Origin: Anthonomus grandis grandis
Taxonomy: Eukaryota > Arthropoda > Insecta > Coleoptera > Curculionidae
Length of the DNA stretch: 64,000 nucleotides
NCBI RefSeq assembly: GCF_022605725.1
Contig: NC_065551.1
Coordinates: forward strand, 12,028,001 to 12,092,000
Direction: 5' to 3'
Shown here: piece by piece, positions 1 to 11,076 of the stretch
Layout of the letters: each line of letters opens with the position of its first letter
Numbering within the stretch: position 1 is the stretch's first letter
Translations under genes and position numbers: made by a program
The notes under the pieces: generated by a model
The model's input: only the letters and a program-made list of their open reading frames with translations
What the model was told of the DNA's origin: nothing
Database searches by the model: none

Positions 1-127
1 AACTAAAAGCAAAAACTCAAATCCTCTTAAAAGCAAACATTATTTATCGAATTACATGTAATATATGCGGCAAATGTTACGTAGGACACACATCAAGATA
101 TTACAAATCAATTATAAAAAAAATCTA
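1..127 (+). pseudogene. Penelope-like element GIY-YIG endonuclease fragment
   Basis: An open frame running off the left edge reads Y-R-I-T-C-N-I-C-G-K-C-Y-V-G-H-T-S-R before a stop near 127. This matches the C-terminal GIY-YIG endonuclease of Penelope-like retroelements, which usually has a C-x2-C pair just before Y-(I/V)-G-x-T-S-R. The domain nicks target DNA during insertion. The downstream part of the domain is missing or frameshifted, and the reverse transcriptase that should precede it would lie outside the window. It is on the opposite strand to the reverse transcriptase fragment at 1194-1650, so it belongs to a different copy. Confidence 0.6.
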
Positions 128-387
128 ATTTAAATCAAACACCCAGTGCACAGATACAATACTGAAGAAATTAACATTAATAAAAGAGGAGACAACGATT
201 TACTGATTTCCACCGCAGTGAGTAGGAAATTTGGAAGGGAAGTGCTCACCCACCGCAAGAGCACGAGCGAAAATATCTGTGTACATACTGCCTGCTGTTC
301 TCTTAATTCCAATTATATTTGTCTATATTTTTCCAAACATTAGGAAAAATATTCGTGTTAAATACATTTTAACTATGCCTGAATGGA

Positions 388-530
388 TTGACGAAAACTA
401 AGAAAACAGATAGTTACGGTCTCACAACATATAATAAATGGCTACACGTGTTTTGCTCTAGCTAACATCATCAGGTTTAAAATCAATAATATCAGTATAA
501 ACGAAATGAAATTTAAATAAGATACACATT
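388..530 (-). repeat. Penelope-type terminal repeat, copy 1 (inverted to 2115-2262)
   Basis: This stretch is a diverged reverse complement of 2115-2262; both contain the block CGGTCTCACAACATATAA when read in the same sense. On the minus strand it holds CTGATGA (plus 468-474), a short hairpin region and AAAAC (the canonical GAAAC with one change), then GTA. That is the order of a type I hammerhead ribozyme. Penelope-like elements are known to carry such ribozymes in their terminal repeats. Together with 2115-2262 it brackets the minus-strand reverse transcriptase fragment. Confidence 0.6.
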
Positions 531-1190
531 TGCAATGTTAACATTTTGTAAATAAATAAAAATTAAAAAAGTAGAACTTAATAATAACATAGACTCATCC
601 AGAGTCCAACCCGGTACCACAAGATTAGACGTATGAGTATAAAACCTTTGGACTATCTAAATACTAATATTAAATTACTTATATGTCAATATAATTATCG
701 AACATAAGGTGAAGATTTCGACTTTATGTAATGGGAGGGACAATGATAAAAAATATTAAATTAAATTGTAAAACGTGAGAATTAGCGCGAAAGTAAATAC
801 ACGGATTAAATATAATTGTATGCATTTTATCTGTGGTAAATACGTCATTTAAATACACGAGAACAGGATTCTTTTCGCAATTTCTATTTTCTCCAGAAGA
901 TTAAGCTTTTTATAAAAAATTATGTAAGTAGTGCATATGGTTAGCAAACGCTGATTTTGTATCACTGACCTCGGAATTTTTATATTTTTTTTAAACAACA
1001 CTTCCTGCTCTTGAATGTTTGTAGACATTTTTCTACCAGATTGGACACTGTATACTGTTTACAATCCCCACACCTTAATCATTAATAATCTAATTAATAA
1101 TTAAACCAAAAAAAGGACGGGAATCTTTTTGCGTTTTTATTATGAACTACATTCTATGTCAATTTATATTTATTTAAAATTTTGTAATAT
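531..1190. other. AT-rich stretch, probable eroded Penelope 3' region
   Basis: It lies between terminal repeat copy 1 and the reverse transcriptase fragment, where the connector and endonuclease of a minus-strand Penelope-like element should be. I could not read a convincing GIY-YIG motif here. Nothing else is recognisable. Confidence 0.3.
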
Positions 1191-1193
1191 AAT

Positions 1194-1650
1194 CTATTTA
1201 TTAAGTGTAGGGGAAATCCGTTGTTTAAAGCCACATGTTTTATTACAATTATTTTGCGAATGCTTCTTTAGACAGTGGTCTAGAAAAGGCAGAGTACCAT
1301 CTTGTTCTTCTACCATGGTGAGAAAAATATTTGGATTTAAGGAATTTATAAAGCTAAGAAAATTTGGTAAGTCTTCCTCCCTGCCATTCCAGACTATAAA
1401 AATGTCATCCACATACCTTTTATATACCGTGAGACAATCCCCAAACCTACGGATTGTCTCTCATTTAAACTATTTTACCTTCTAGGTGACTGAAGAAACT
1501 CTCGCTCAGAAGAGGGGAGAGACAAACCGGAGATTTTATTGTCACACTGGAAAAAAACTGGTTGATTACTATTTCCAGCAAGTCTAAAAATCCATCAATG
1601 ACCATTCAACTAAGAGATGTTTTTAATAAAAGAATTCTTATTTACTTTAA
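1194..1650 (-). pseudogene. Penelope-like element reverse transcriptase fragment
   Basis: On the minus strand the catalytic motif Y-V-D-D-I-F-I-V-W is encoded at 1389-1415 (YVDD at 1404-1415). About 40 residues later comes L-P-F-L-D, the usual order in Penelope-like reverse transcriptases. Upstream, in a shifted frame, sequence resembling the preceding block (FFQCDNKISGLSL) is readable to about 1560. After LPFLD the frame is lost and a stop follows at 1194. It is a decayed copy with frameshifts and no intact domain. Confidence 0.7.
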
Positions 1651-2114
1651 ATAGTCTATAGGCCGGATGCTGGGAAAAAGATTTTTTACATCCAAAGAAA
1701 TAAATTTAGATCCTCACGGGTTATTAAGACTTTTTAGACTGATCAAAAATTCTTAGTCGAATGAACCCTGTTAAATTATTAAGCCTTCTGTAGAAAATGG
1801 AAATTTCGAAGGCTAAAGAGAGTCCTGTTCTAGTGTGTGTAAATGACTTATTTATTTTCGAGACAAATCTCATTTTTAACAATTTAATATTTTTACGATT
1901 GTCCCTAATATTAAATAAAGATTAAATCTTTAGCTTAGGGTTGATAACTATATTGACATTTAAGTAATTTAGTATTGGTGTCTAGATAATCCAAAGGTTT
2001 TTTAATCATACCTTTAATCTTATGGTGCCCGGTTCGATTCTCGGTGAGTCTATGTTTTAGCCTAGAATTTTTTGTTTATTTACTTAGTGGGGATGTTGTA
2101 AAATAGGTTTTAAA

Positions 2115-2262
2115 GGCATTTAAGTTTCATTTTGTTTAGACTGATATTTTTGATTTTATGCCTGATGATACTCTAACTATAGCGAAACAGTGTGTGTAGC
2201 TATTTTTTATATGTTGTGAGACCGTGACGTATGTTATCTTTGTTTTCGTCAATTTTAAGGGC
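2115..2262 (+). repeat. Penelope-type terminal repeat, copy 2
   Basis: This is the inverted partner of 388-530. The two arms face each other around a minus-strand reverse transcriptase fragment, giving a remnant of about 1.9 kb. Terminal repeats in direct or inverted orientation are both known for Penelope-like elements. This copy has the better preserved ribozyme core, annotated separately. Confidence 0.6.
2150..2205 (+). ncRNA. Hammerhead ribozyme-like motif
   Basis: CTGATGA occupies 2162-2168 and GAAAC 2184-2188, separated by a 15-base segment that forms a weak hairpin here. Comparison with the copy at 430-490 (minus) shows that a base lost from the stem in one copy is often kept in the other, so the ancestral segment would pair well as stem II. 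After GAAAC a short loop leads to GTA. This allows an A-C/G-T stem III and cleavage after the A, as in the compact hammerheads of Penelope-like elements. Stem I pairing is short and I am unsure this copy is active. Confidence 0.45.
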
Positions 2263-2720
2263 TGGCTCTTTTGCGAAAATTGGGTGAGATTTTTTTAATA
2301 TGGATGAATAGAGCTATGGCCATTCTCGAACTTTAAACAAAAAGATAATTAAAAGCAGTTATTAAGGCATGGCAGTAGGCAGCGCGAGTAGCAGGGGTTG
2401 CATGTAAAGGGAGTATTAGAATAATATAATCCATGTATCTGTCATTCTATATATACCTAATATATAATAATATACCTAAATATTTATCTATCTTTTTGTT
2501 AAGCTGATAACTGATTTCCCAATTTCAATTTGTATCTTTTGTTTATGATTTGCAGTTCTATAATTTTTTTACCAAATTTTAGTATTTTTTAACCAATTTT
2601 AATGCTTTATTTCTAATGTATAAATAAATAAAAATCTTGCATAATCACACTGTATTTTAGTGCGCTGATGCCAACATATTGGTAAAAACGTCTCCAAATT
2701 TAAATAAATATGGACTTTTA
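2263..2720. other. Unassigned AT-rich sequence before exon
   Basis: There is no gene or repeat I can name here. It presumably belongs to the intron upstream of the exon at 2814. Confidence 0.3.
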
Positions 2721-2769
2721 TTTATTGATTCCTAAACCCATTGATTCATTGGGTTTAGGAATCAATAAA
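2721..2769. repeat. Perfect 20-bp inverted repeat, 9-base loop
   Basis: The left arm (2721-2740) begins TTTATTGATTCC and the right arm (2750-2769) is its exact reverse complement, with a 9-base loop between them. The right arm ends 44 bases before the exon that starts at 2814, so the hairpin sits close to where the branch point of that intron should be. Confidence 0.9.
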
Positions 2770-2813
2770 TCAAGAAAAAGGAATCACTTCGGCTAAAATA
2801 TATTAATTTACAG

Positions 2814-3093
2814 TTTTGCCATCATCTCCTCTTACGTGTTCAGAAGACGAGAATGTTTCTGTTACGATCTCAGAAAGGGCCGTTAATATGAGACTCGCAA
2901 ATCAAAACCTCGACCTGAACGATCAAATTACTATTAAGCAATTGCGAAGAGGCTTAAATATTCGACAAGTGAGTTCCTCCGAGAGTGAGGAGGAGAAGAT
3001 GAGCAATAAAGACTATGAGCAGGAAAAGCGTTATTCGAGAAGTGGAAGGGATTCTCATTCTAGTAAAAAGTCGAAGCGGTCTAGGAGATCTCG
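2814..3093 (+). CDS. Unrecognised Ser/Arg/Lys-rich protein, internal exon
   Basis: The exon follows the acceptor AATTTACAG and ends at the donor CG|GTAAGT. It enters with two bases of a split codon, so earlier exons exist upstream, probably outside the window. It encodes 92 full codons: an acidic to neutral first half (LPSSPLTCSEDENVSV, then LNDQITIKQLRRGLNIRQ) and a charged tail (SSSESEEEK) ending in a basic Ser/Lys/Arg run. It ends with two bases of an Arg codon, completed by the first base of the exon at 13902. I do not recognise the family. The tail looks disordered and could be a nuclear localisation or phosphorylation region. The clean splice signals and continuing frame make a real gene likely. 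Confidence 0.65.
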
Positions 3094-3574
3094 GTAAGTT
3101 AAAAGATATGAAAATCAGTTGCACTGTTTAGTTAATCACAGAATAGCCCGTCTAGGACCACCTTATCCAAAAATATTTGGTTCAGTTTATACTCAAAAAT
3201 ACACAGAGAAAAATACTTTTGTACAGAACATTTTTGGCTTGAAACAAAGTTTTATTTTATTATATTTATTACATTTATATTAATATAGAAGTTAAGGAAT
3301 TGAACCGCTAGAGACGTGATTAAAGGCGAAATAAATTTGCACGTATGCATTTCCTGCGCTGCGCTGCTCCCTCGCTACGTTGTTGTCTTTCCGTATGACG
3401 CTAGTCAGCGTCTTACTTTGATGCGGGTAACTGTATTACTTGCAATAAATTTTTGCAAATATTACACGAAAGTTCGGCATTTCCAAAATATTTTTCTGAC
3501 GCGACCTTTACATACATACATCAATATACAACCCACATAGAATCGTAATCTCAAAATGTTTTATTATGCTCTAT

Positions 3575-4250
3575 GTTGCATGTTATTTGGGGACAAATCT
3601 GGAGATCTAGGAGGCCATTTAATAAATTAATTAGCCGATTAGGAAAAATCTTGTTAAAAATAGACCGATCCCAGGTCTAAATCAGGAAAGATTTGATGGC
3701 TGGAACTACTTACTTTTGCAATAACTAAAGGATTTTGGCGCTAAATGTACCATCAATAAAAAATGGCCCTATAATATGGTCGCCCATAATACCAGCCCAA
3801 GCATTCAATTTTTGAGGATACTGAATACGGAATTGAAAACTTCTGTGCTCATTTTCCCGAGACTAATATCGAACAACGCAAGGATTTTGTTTCCCATGTG
3901 AGGGAAAAGAAAATTCATCTGAAAATAAAATATTTCGTAAAAAATATTCATTTTCATTTGCCTTTTCCGTCATAGTTTCACAAAATTCCATTCTTCGCCA
4001 CTGATCTTCGGGAAATTAGAGTTTTAGAACATTTGAAGCATTTGTACCCATGTTTTTTAAAATAGTGGTAACAGTTTTATGATCCCAGTTCCTCTCCAAT
4101 ACTGCTATTTGATCGTGAGTTGAATCTACTGCTAGAACTCTACAAATAATTTATTCCAGTTCTTTCTCCTAGACCCTTTCAATAGAAGGTTCTTGCATCG
4201 TACTGCCAAATGGCCTTCATATAAAACCATTAAACAATTTGAACTCTTTT
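3575..4250 (-). pseudogene. Mariner-like (IS630-Tc1 superfamily) transposase remnant
   Basis: The minus strand reads in order, across several frames: an acidic W-R-R-M-E-F-C-E block with a nearby F-S-D-E, then W-A-G-I-M-G-D-H-I-I-G-P-F-F-I-D-G, and at 3575-3625 W-P-P-R-S-P-D-L-S-P. This is the order of the DDE transposase core. Frameshifts and stops interrupt it and no terminal repeats were recognised. It lies in the intron of the gene spanning 2814-14418. Confidence 0.65.
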
Positions 4251-4259
4251 GGAAGGTGT

Positions 4260-5480
4260 ATAGCAGCCCTAATAAGTTGAGAAAAAAATCATAGCGCTGT
4301 AAATTCAAGAATCCAGCGTGATGGTAAGATAAGACATGCTGCTATTATTATTGTTCTTCGATAAAAATAAAAACAGCAAATTTCTATCAGGAGTCGGTCG
4401 CTCATCGACGAGAGAAAGGAATGTTGCGATTATTTTGGATAGTGCGTAATCTTTAATTTCTTAGCCTATATATGAATGTTATACCACAGATTAAATATAA
4501 CCAGATGCGAAAGAGCGGCGATTTGGCGATTCAATTTGTTTTGGCTTTGGTTCTTTGTCTTTGGGCTACTTGCACCAATGCATTTACCGATTCAAGTCTT
4601 ATAAAAAAGATTGCGAGCACCAATTTTTAAATTTTTTGTATAAAATAGTGTGGAACTTTTTAAATAGAAGACTTGATGAAAATATCAAATTTTGTGAAAG
4701 TACAATATTTTTCTACAGTTTTACAGCAAAATTGTCGTTCTCTGCGTTCTTATTAAGAATGAATATGAACATTCCTATTTTGCAACTAAATATGCTCAAT
4801 TTGCTTCTAAATGTATGTTTTCTATTACCGTGCGAAACCAAAAGTACTCACTTTAAGCACGCTTTTGGATCCGTAAAGTTTACCTGTTGAATACAGTGAA
4901 CTAAACCTATATTTGACACTGACAAGTAGTGGATTATTTTACGCAAAAATTAGAGGCTGCCCATAAACCAACACGGTGAGCTACGTATGGGGAGGAGGAG
5001 GGTGTCTTGGCCTGGGCTACGTCGTTTTTTTTTTCTGGAGAATGAACATTTTTTTAATACAGTTTTCTAGTTTTAAGTCAGAAAAAATTTAGATTTATGT
5101 ATTGAAGCTTTTAAAAATGATTAAGAGGCGTCGGGAGCGACCCGCATTTACACATTTCGTGATGTTCTCTTTCGGACTGTTCTGGGGCTGGCCGATATAA
5201 AGATTCTCTCGAGCGCATCATGCTACCGAGATACAGTGGCGTAGTTTATTAACTAATAGAAATAGGCTTTTTTGGGGTTATTGTTTTTGGAATTTTTAAA
5301 GTAACAATTTTGTAACAAAGTAACAAGGTTTGAACGAAATTTTTTCCTATTATATATGTACAGCAAATTCCTGATTATGTTATTTCTTAGTTTCTAGTAA
5401 AGGCAAATTAAACCACCAATAAATTATAACATATCCTTTAAATTTTACTAACTAATAAAAATGGAATGTGAATGAATTAT
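4260..5480. other. Intronic stretch with a GC-richer patch
   Basis: There is no recognisable gene. Around 4950-5230 base composition changes to GC-rich runs (GGGGAGGAGGAGGG, then GGCGTCGGGAGCGACCC), unlike the surrounding AT-rich DNA. This suggests a fragment of an unidentified repeat. Confidence 0.3.
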
Positions 5481-5481
5481 A

Positions 5482-7321
5482 TAGTGCATCCGTAAAGTAG
5501 CCGATAAATTTAATAAAAATGTAATGGACATTTTCGGAAAAAATGCCCGAACCCATCGAGTTTAATATTTGGTTTAGGGTTTTTCTACGTGGAAATTAAA
5601 TATACAGGTTGACTCAAAGAAAAGATCTGACCTCATTAATATGTTTTTAAATGGAAATCACCATTTTTCAATGCAGAATCAGAAAGAACGCATTTTTTTA
5701 CAAAGGATATGGTACAAATAAATAGTGGTTACGTAAGCGATTTTGAACGAAAAATTATGATAAAATGTAAAATTAAAGAAATCACTATCTAAATTAAATG
5801 TTCGAGCACCGATAATAACCTGACAATAACTAAGGCGATTTAAAAATTCTTTTTGAATGTTGTCAGTGACATTAAGTTCTTTTAAATCTTCTAAACTCGC
5901 AGGTTTAGTGACATACATTTATAAAGTAATAAGTATCCTCATAAAAAGTAATCGAGGGCAGTTAAATCTGGCGATCTGGGTGTCCATTCAATGAACCCTC
6001 GTCTACCTGTCCAACGATTTGGAAGAACTTTATCTAGATAATTGAGAACGGGTAAAGCACAGTATGGCCGGGCTCCATCTTGCTGAAAAAAAGATCACGT
6101 TGGTGCATGTCGGGTTCTTCCAAATCCGGATACAAAATTTTCAGAACGGGGATAAGAGCATTTTGAAGAAAGTCCAAATACCTCTCACCAGTGAGAGTGT
6201 CATCAAAAAAGTAAGGTCCTAAAACTCTTCCTTCCCTTATACCGGCACCACACATTAACTTTTTGAGGGTGTTGTGTATGACATTCTGTGAACCAATGAG
6301 TTTCCGGTGGCCCAGAATCGACAATTCTGTCTGTTCACATGGCTGGTTAGAGTAAACGTTGCTTCATCAGTAAATATTATCCGTTTTTCAAAATTATTGT
6401 TATCATTATATAATTGCTGCATTTGCTCACAAAATTCATTTCGGCGATCAAAATCATCTTCCGATAGCTCTTAAAGTAAGAATATTTTAGGTAGGAAGAG
6501 TGAAACTTTACTTTTTTTAATACTTTATACACAGTAGATCGCGATAAATTAACATTAAAATGTGATTGTGGCTTTGGGATTATCTTGGACCCTTAACAGA
6601 ACGTTAAGCTCATCTTCTTCAGTTTATCAGAGTATCCCGAACATGCCCGAATTCACGAAATTTTGCTTCAACTCTGCTTACTATGCTTTAGCTAATAGGC
6701 GACCAATCAGGATGAGTTGTATTAAACAACTAAACGACCTCCTTTTGAGTACGCGACATATCTCCGAAACCAATCATGCACAAGATTTCGATTCTTTCAC
6801 GGTTAATTTTGTCATATTTCATACAATTACAGTAGGTAATAAAGTGTATTTACTAATAAAATGCAGGATGACACTGCTTTCGCCTCTCAAAAAGAATAAA
6901 CACCTTTTGCAAATGTAAAAATACTTTAAATAGTTGCACCCAATACATTGACTTTTTGACACTGACAACAACAAAGACAACAACTAAAAAACCAAAATAC
7001 CAGCATTTAATTTGAATAGGTATTTCTTTAATTTTACATTTTATCATAATTTTTCGTTGAAAATTGCTTATGTAACCCTCTATTCATTTGTACCATGTCC
7101 TTTGTAAAAAAATGCGTTCTTTCCGATTCTGCATTAAAAAATGGTGGTTTCCATTTAAAAAACATATTGATGACGTCATATCTTTTTTTTAGTCACCCTG
7201 TATATTTAATTTCCACGTAGAAAAACCCTAAACCCAATATTAAAATCGACGGGTTTGGAATTTTTTTTTAGAAACGGTCCATTTAATTTTTATTGAATTT
7301 ATCCGCTACTTTGATGCACTG
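5482..7321 (-). mobile_element. Mariner-like element A with concentric double ends
   Basis: The outer ends are inverted repeats (left TAGTGCATCCGTAAAGTAG, right the reverse complement of GTGCATCAAAGTAGCGG), each flanked by TA (5480-5481, 7322-7323). About 125 bases inside each outer end is a second inverted pair based on CAGGGTGACTC, also preceded by TA (near 5608 and 7202). The total inverted arm is about 300 bases. The same two-layer design is found in the copy at 18657-22710. A decayed minus-strand transposase lies inside. Confidence 0.8.
5790..6860 (-). pseudogene. Transposase of mariner-like element A
   Basis: Read from 6860 downward, the minus strand gives an N-terminal region (K-F-R-E-F-G-x-V-R-D-T), a D-x-T-L-T-G-E-R-Y-L-D-F-L-Q block near 6190-6210, D-L-E-E-P-D-M-H-Q-R-D-L, and a C-terminal K-P-A-S-L-E-D-L-K-E with Q-K-E-F-L-N-R-L. 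This is the IS630-Tc1-mariner transposase order (DNA-binding N-terminus, DDE core, C-terminal tail). Frameshifts separate the pieces, including in the second catalytic region (F-F-S-K-M-E-P-G-H where Q-Q-D-G-A-P-A-H is expected). It is not functional. Confidence 0.75.
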
Positions 7322-8565
7322 TATAATTACATAAGACGCGGATCGGTCAACAAAACGAATATATCAAGGAAACACCGACCGCGATAATTCACACTTTTGA
7401 GCTTCTTTGATGATTAAAATTAGCAAACTTTATAAGCCCTATACCTTTTGTAAAAAAAAAAGAAAATGTCGATGAATAAAAGGAATTTCCCAAAATTAAG
7501 ATTTAAAAAATGGCTATTTTTGCTTAATTTTACCCTACATTTATACTATATACATAAATAAATTAGAAATATCACAGACTGAATCGTAATTCTAATATAT
7601 ATTTCTTAAAATTACATATGCATTTAATTTAATTCGTAAAAATCAACATGGCGGAAATAAACCTAAATAAATGTCATTAAAACATGGCGTCATTAGATAA
7701 ATAATAAATTTGGGGTTTGTACATTAATTAATTTTACATAAAGCGTATATAAATTTAAATCAACTTTATTAACATCGCCAAATCCTATCAAAAAAACTTA
7801 AAACAATGTTGTGTGAAGCCTTTTTTTGGTCTCAGGTAAACCCCTGCGATATAGTTTATGGACTATGCTGCGGCAAGCCGATGCCGACCAACACGAAATC
7901 AGAAAATATGATTCTATTTCTCACACTCTTATACTCACCAATTGGTTGAATATGCATCATAGGCGATCCCAACATTCTGTTACTCTTTTTCTTTAATATT
8001 TACCTTTCAGACTTCACCCTACTTAAATGAAAAGGTATGTTCTAGGACAGATGTTCATAATTTAAATTGAAGATTTATGGGTTTGTTTACCCCTACCAAA
8101 CATTCATTGGAACTTTTTAAATGCTAAATTTTTACTTTACACAAATCATCATGGGTATAATAATTGCTGCCCTAATTACAGCCAATGAGGAATATCCCAT
8201 TCCTGATAATATATCCCCGAATGTTATAGCAGGATTAGTAGACATTTTTTTAAACATTAATCTTTTCAGAGAAGAATTCCTAGCTAACTAATCCCATTCG
8301 TTTCTCTTTTACAAGTTCCATATCCGCAATCGAGCATCCAAAAGAAAGATGTTTATTGTCGAATATTTAAGAGAACAAGTGTTGAAAGTCAGATAATATC
8401 TGACTTTCTGAAAAATATTATTCTTCTTCCCAATACGGTATTTTCTATCTGAATCGCTAAAACGATTTTTTTATTCAGAAACATATGCATACCCAAGTTT
8501 GTAAAATTACACCTTTTATTTAGAATTTCGTTACCAAATTTGATATGCTCCAGAATTATATCAGG
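7322..8565. other. Intron sequence with nothing recognised
   Basis: This is AT-rich sequence between mariner-like element A and the hAT. I see no coding motif, terminal repeat or RNA gene in it. Confidence 0.3.
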
Positions 8566-8717
8566 CAAGGGCGTACCCAGGATTTAAGCTGGGTGGGGAG
8601 GGAGGGGGGGCTCATACCTGTTTTGAGAAGATGGTTGGTCGGGTATATTAAAACAAATAATCATGAAAATTGACTTTTATTAATTAGTTTGATTGACACA
8701 TAACAAAATATTATATA

Positions 8718-9335
8718 CAGGGTGTTCATTTGAAAACTTCCCACCACGCATTTATCGAAAACCGCTGTTTAAAAAAAAAACGCCGAAATACGTCAAAAGG
8801 TTTGTCAAGGGGGACAACTTTCTAACCTAAAATTACTTCATCCTCTGCCCCTCAGGGTCATCACCTTAAAAATTTTAAATGGCAAGGAGTATCGAGTAAT
8901 AGCTTGTTTAAAAGGTCTGTCGAAGTCTTTTATTTTGACGTTTGATTTTTTTAAATCGGTCGATTCGTTTTCGAGAAAATTAGAAAAATCTTTGTTTATC
9001 TTAATTTGTTCAGATAGAAAGCAAAAACATGAAAATATCAGTTTTTATTTCAATAAGTGTTCAAAATGTTGCCCGTTTTTGGCCAAACAATGATATAGGC
9101 GATGTTCAAATTCCTGACGGACATTTTCAAAAACATGTTGTGGGATATCATGGCTGTCGATGATGCGTTGACGAAGTTCATCCAAACTTTCAGGTTGGGG
9201 AGTAAACACAATAGATTTCAAATGACCCCATAGAAAAAAGTCTAACGGCGTTATATCAGGACATCTAGCAGGTCATTCTATAGGCCCTCTTCGCCCTATC
9301 CATTTATCTGGAAACTCGTCGTTTTTTCTAAATCA
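8718..9335 (-). pseudogene. 5'-truncated mariner-like element J
   Basis: It starts at a CAGGGTGTTC end preceded by TA (8716-8717). On the minus strand a nearly continuous C-terminal transposase reads D-E-F-P-D-K-W-I-G-R-R-G-P-I-E, a stop, then P-A-R-C-P-D-I-T-P-L-D-F-F-L-W-G (the third catalytic Asp region) and continues to a stop near 9045. The N-terminal two thirds and the other terminal repeat are absent. At about 9335 the sequence changes directly into hAT transposase coding. Confidence 0.7.
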
Positions 9336-10060
9336 GACATAAACCTGTAAGCCTTTCTTCATCCATGGTGCTTCTAAGCCACGTTTTAACTCTTCGCAGC
9401 GTACTGTAGGATTGTTCTACGGTTGGTGTGGTGCATGGGATTATGCTTAAAATAATCAATGTCTTTCTGACAGCAGAATAAAAAATGTTGACTTCATTGA
9501 ACAGATCAACTACTTCTATGTCCCTTAATTGATCATCTGATAAAGCCTTCTTGACCCATAAATTATGGCAAAGGTTCAGTTCTCCGGTGATATCCAGGTT
9601 ATAAAATTCTTGGAATGATTGTGTAAGTCTGTAATGCTGGTTTTGGTCTTGGTGATATATAAGGGATGTAGCTTACTTAAAGCAAACGCTGAAGTATTTT
9701 TTTTAGGAGATTCAAATATTCAATGATGAAATGAGTGAATCAATGTATGGTATTATCAGGGAACGCCACCAATATTTTCGTTATCATTGTCTGATGGCAA
9801 ATTACTTCTATGTGTCTGCTTGTGCTGCTGCTATAATTTCAGGATCGACGTTGATGTTGACGTTGAGTTTGTTGGGACGTCGATGGAGAAGTATAGTCGG
9901 CAACAGATATATTTACAGGTTCTGCTGGAGAATGTGACGCTTGTCCAATGTTAGCATGCAATGATCTTCGCATTACATGAGTAGTTTTATCATGGTTGTC
10001 ATTTTCATCGCTTCCACTACTACTTTCGCAACCTTTTTTTCTTTTTTCGCGTGTTGTCCC
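9336..10060 (-). pseudogene. hAT transposase remnant (C-terminal dimerisation domain)
   Basis: On the minus strand the segment 9336-9560 is open and reads through K-A-L-S-D-D-Q-L to T-V-E-Q-S-Y-S-T-L-R-R-V-K-T-W-L-R-S-T-M and E-E-R-L-T-G-L. This is the hallmark of the hAT C-terminal dimerisation domain. At 9839-10060 an acidic Ser-rich segment (C-E-S-S-S-G-S-D-E-N-D) resembles the N-terminal tail of zinc-finger-type hAT transposases. The region between them is frameshifted. The catalytic DDE core is not readable, so this is a relic. Confidence 0.7.
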
Positions 10061-11076
10061 TAAAAAATGGATACACAAAAGTACTCTTACAGTGTTTGCG
10101 CATAGGACGAAAATACAGAAAATAAAGATCAAGATACCTATAATACATCATCATCATCTATATGATACATCACATTTAAATATCATTTTCTTCGGACTTC
10201 CTATCAGTAAAAGTAAAATTGCGATATTCAGAATTCGTTAACTTAGTAGTTTGAACAAAGAAATCAAATAATCATATTTGATTTCATTCATTTGGTTTTG
10301 TTTTGACTCACCTCTTTCAAAGAATTTCCTGATATCCATTTGACAGAGTAATATTTCCAGTCTCCAATTGTTGCGCAGTAAACGTAAATTAAATCTCGTG
10401 TCGCCGCAACTAAACTATAAGACCCTATGGCGCCTGAAATATTCGCTCGTATTAAACTCCGAACTGAATTGAATTGTATTCGTTGTCTCGTCGAACTGAA
10501 TTGCCTTGCTCTGCCTCACGATCCCGCTTATATATTCAAATATTCCATTCTCCCGAAATACGTAGAAAATACGCGACTCTCGACTCTATTTCCATCCTTG
10601 TCTCATACTTGCTATCACTGCCTTTCCTTCCCAGCTAGAACGTTCTTCGTTGTATTGCTATTCAATAGAAATTGTCGCTATTGACCGCATAAATTGATGC
10701 TATTGCAGATTTCTCTTATTCTCTTTACTGGAAAAAGTACTGTCGTCCGTAACTAGATGTTGTTTTCTTCCAATTATATTCGGTTTTAATCCTAGATGGC
10801 TCTGATTGTCTCGTCGGGAGCGGAAACTACGAGATGCGACGGTTTCGCGGGAGATTTCAATTGTATTGAGTCGCTAACAGTATACTATATCGAATGTTGT
10901 AGAATATTTAATTATAGATAAAAAATTATTAAATCAAAATATCTGACTGAAAATATATTTTGTTTGTAACACTTCATTTTGCGCAGAGTAGGTATCACTT
11001 TTTAATTCACACATCTGCCAGGAAAATTGACGTTTATTTTGTCTTCTAGGGGGGGAGCCCTACCTTGGTATTGCCC

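Larger units (their letters stand above)
8566..11076 (-). mobile_element. Degenerate hAT transposon
   Basis: The left end CAAGGGCGTACCCAGG and the right end (reverse complement GGGCAATACCAAGG) form short imperfect inverted termini. They are flanked by the 7-bp direct repeat TATCAGG (8559-8565 and 11077-11083); hAT elements make 8-bp target duplications, so one flanking base has probably changed. Runs of G lie just inside both ends. The minus strand encodes the remains of a hAT transposase. A truncated mariner-like copy occupies 8718-9335. The part from 10070 to 11076 has no readable coding and may be the element's 5' leader. Confidence 0.7.

Noticed and set aside
2025..2060. GGTTCGATTC, like a tRNA B box, with a partial T-arm
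   Set aside because: No matching A box, anticodon arm or acceptor stem can be drawn upstream. It may be chance or a short SINE scrap.
3316..3540. Plus-strand open frame of 74 codons
   Set aside because: No recognisable domain, no good start context, and it lies inside an intron with repeat remnants.
9731..10241. Plus-strand open frames over the hAT region
   Set aside because: They are opposite the hAT N-terminal coding on the minus strand, whose motifs are recognisable.
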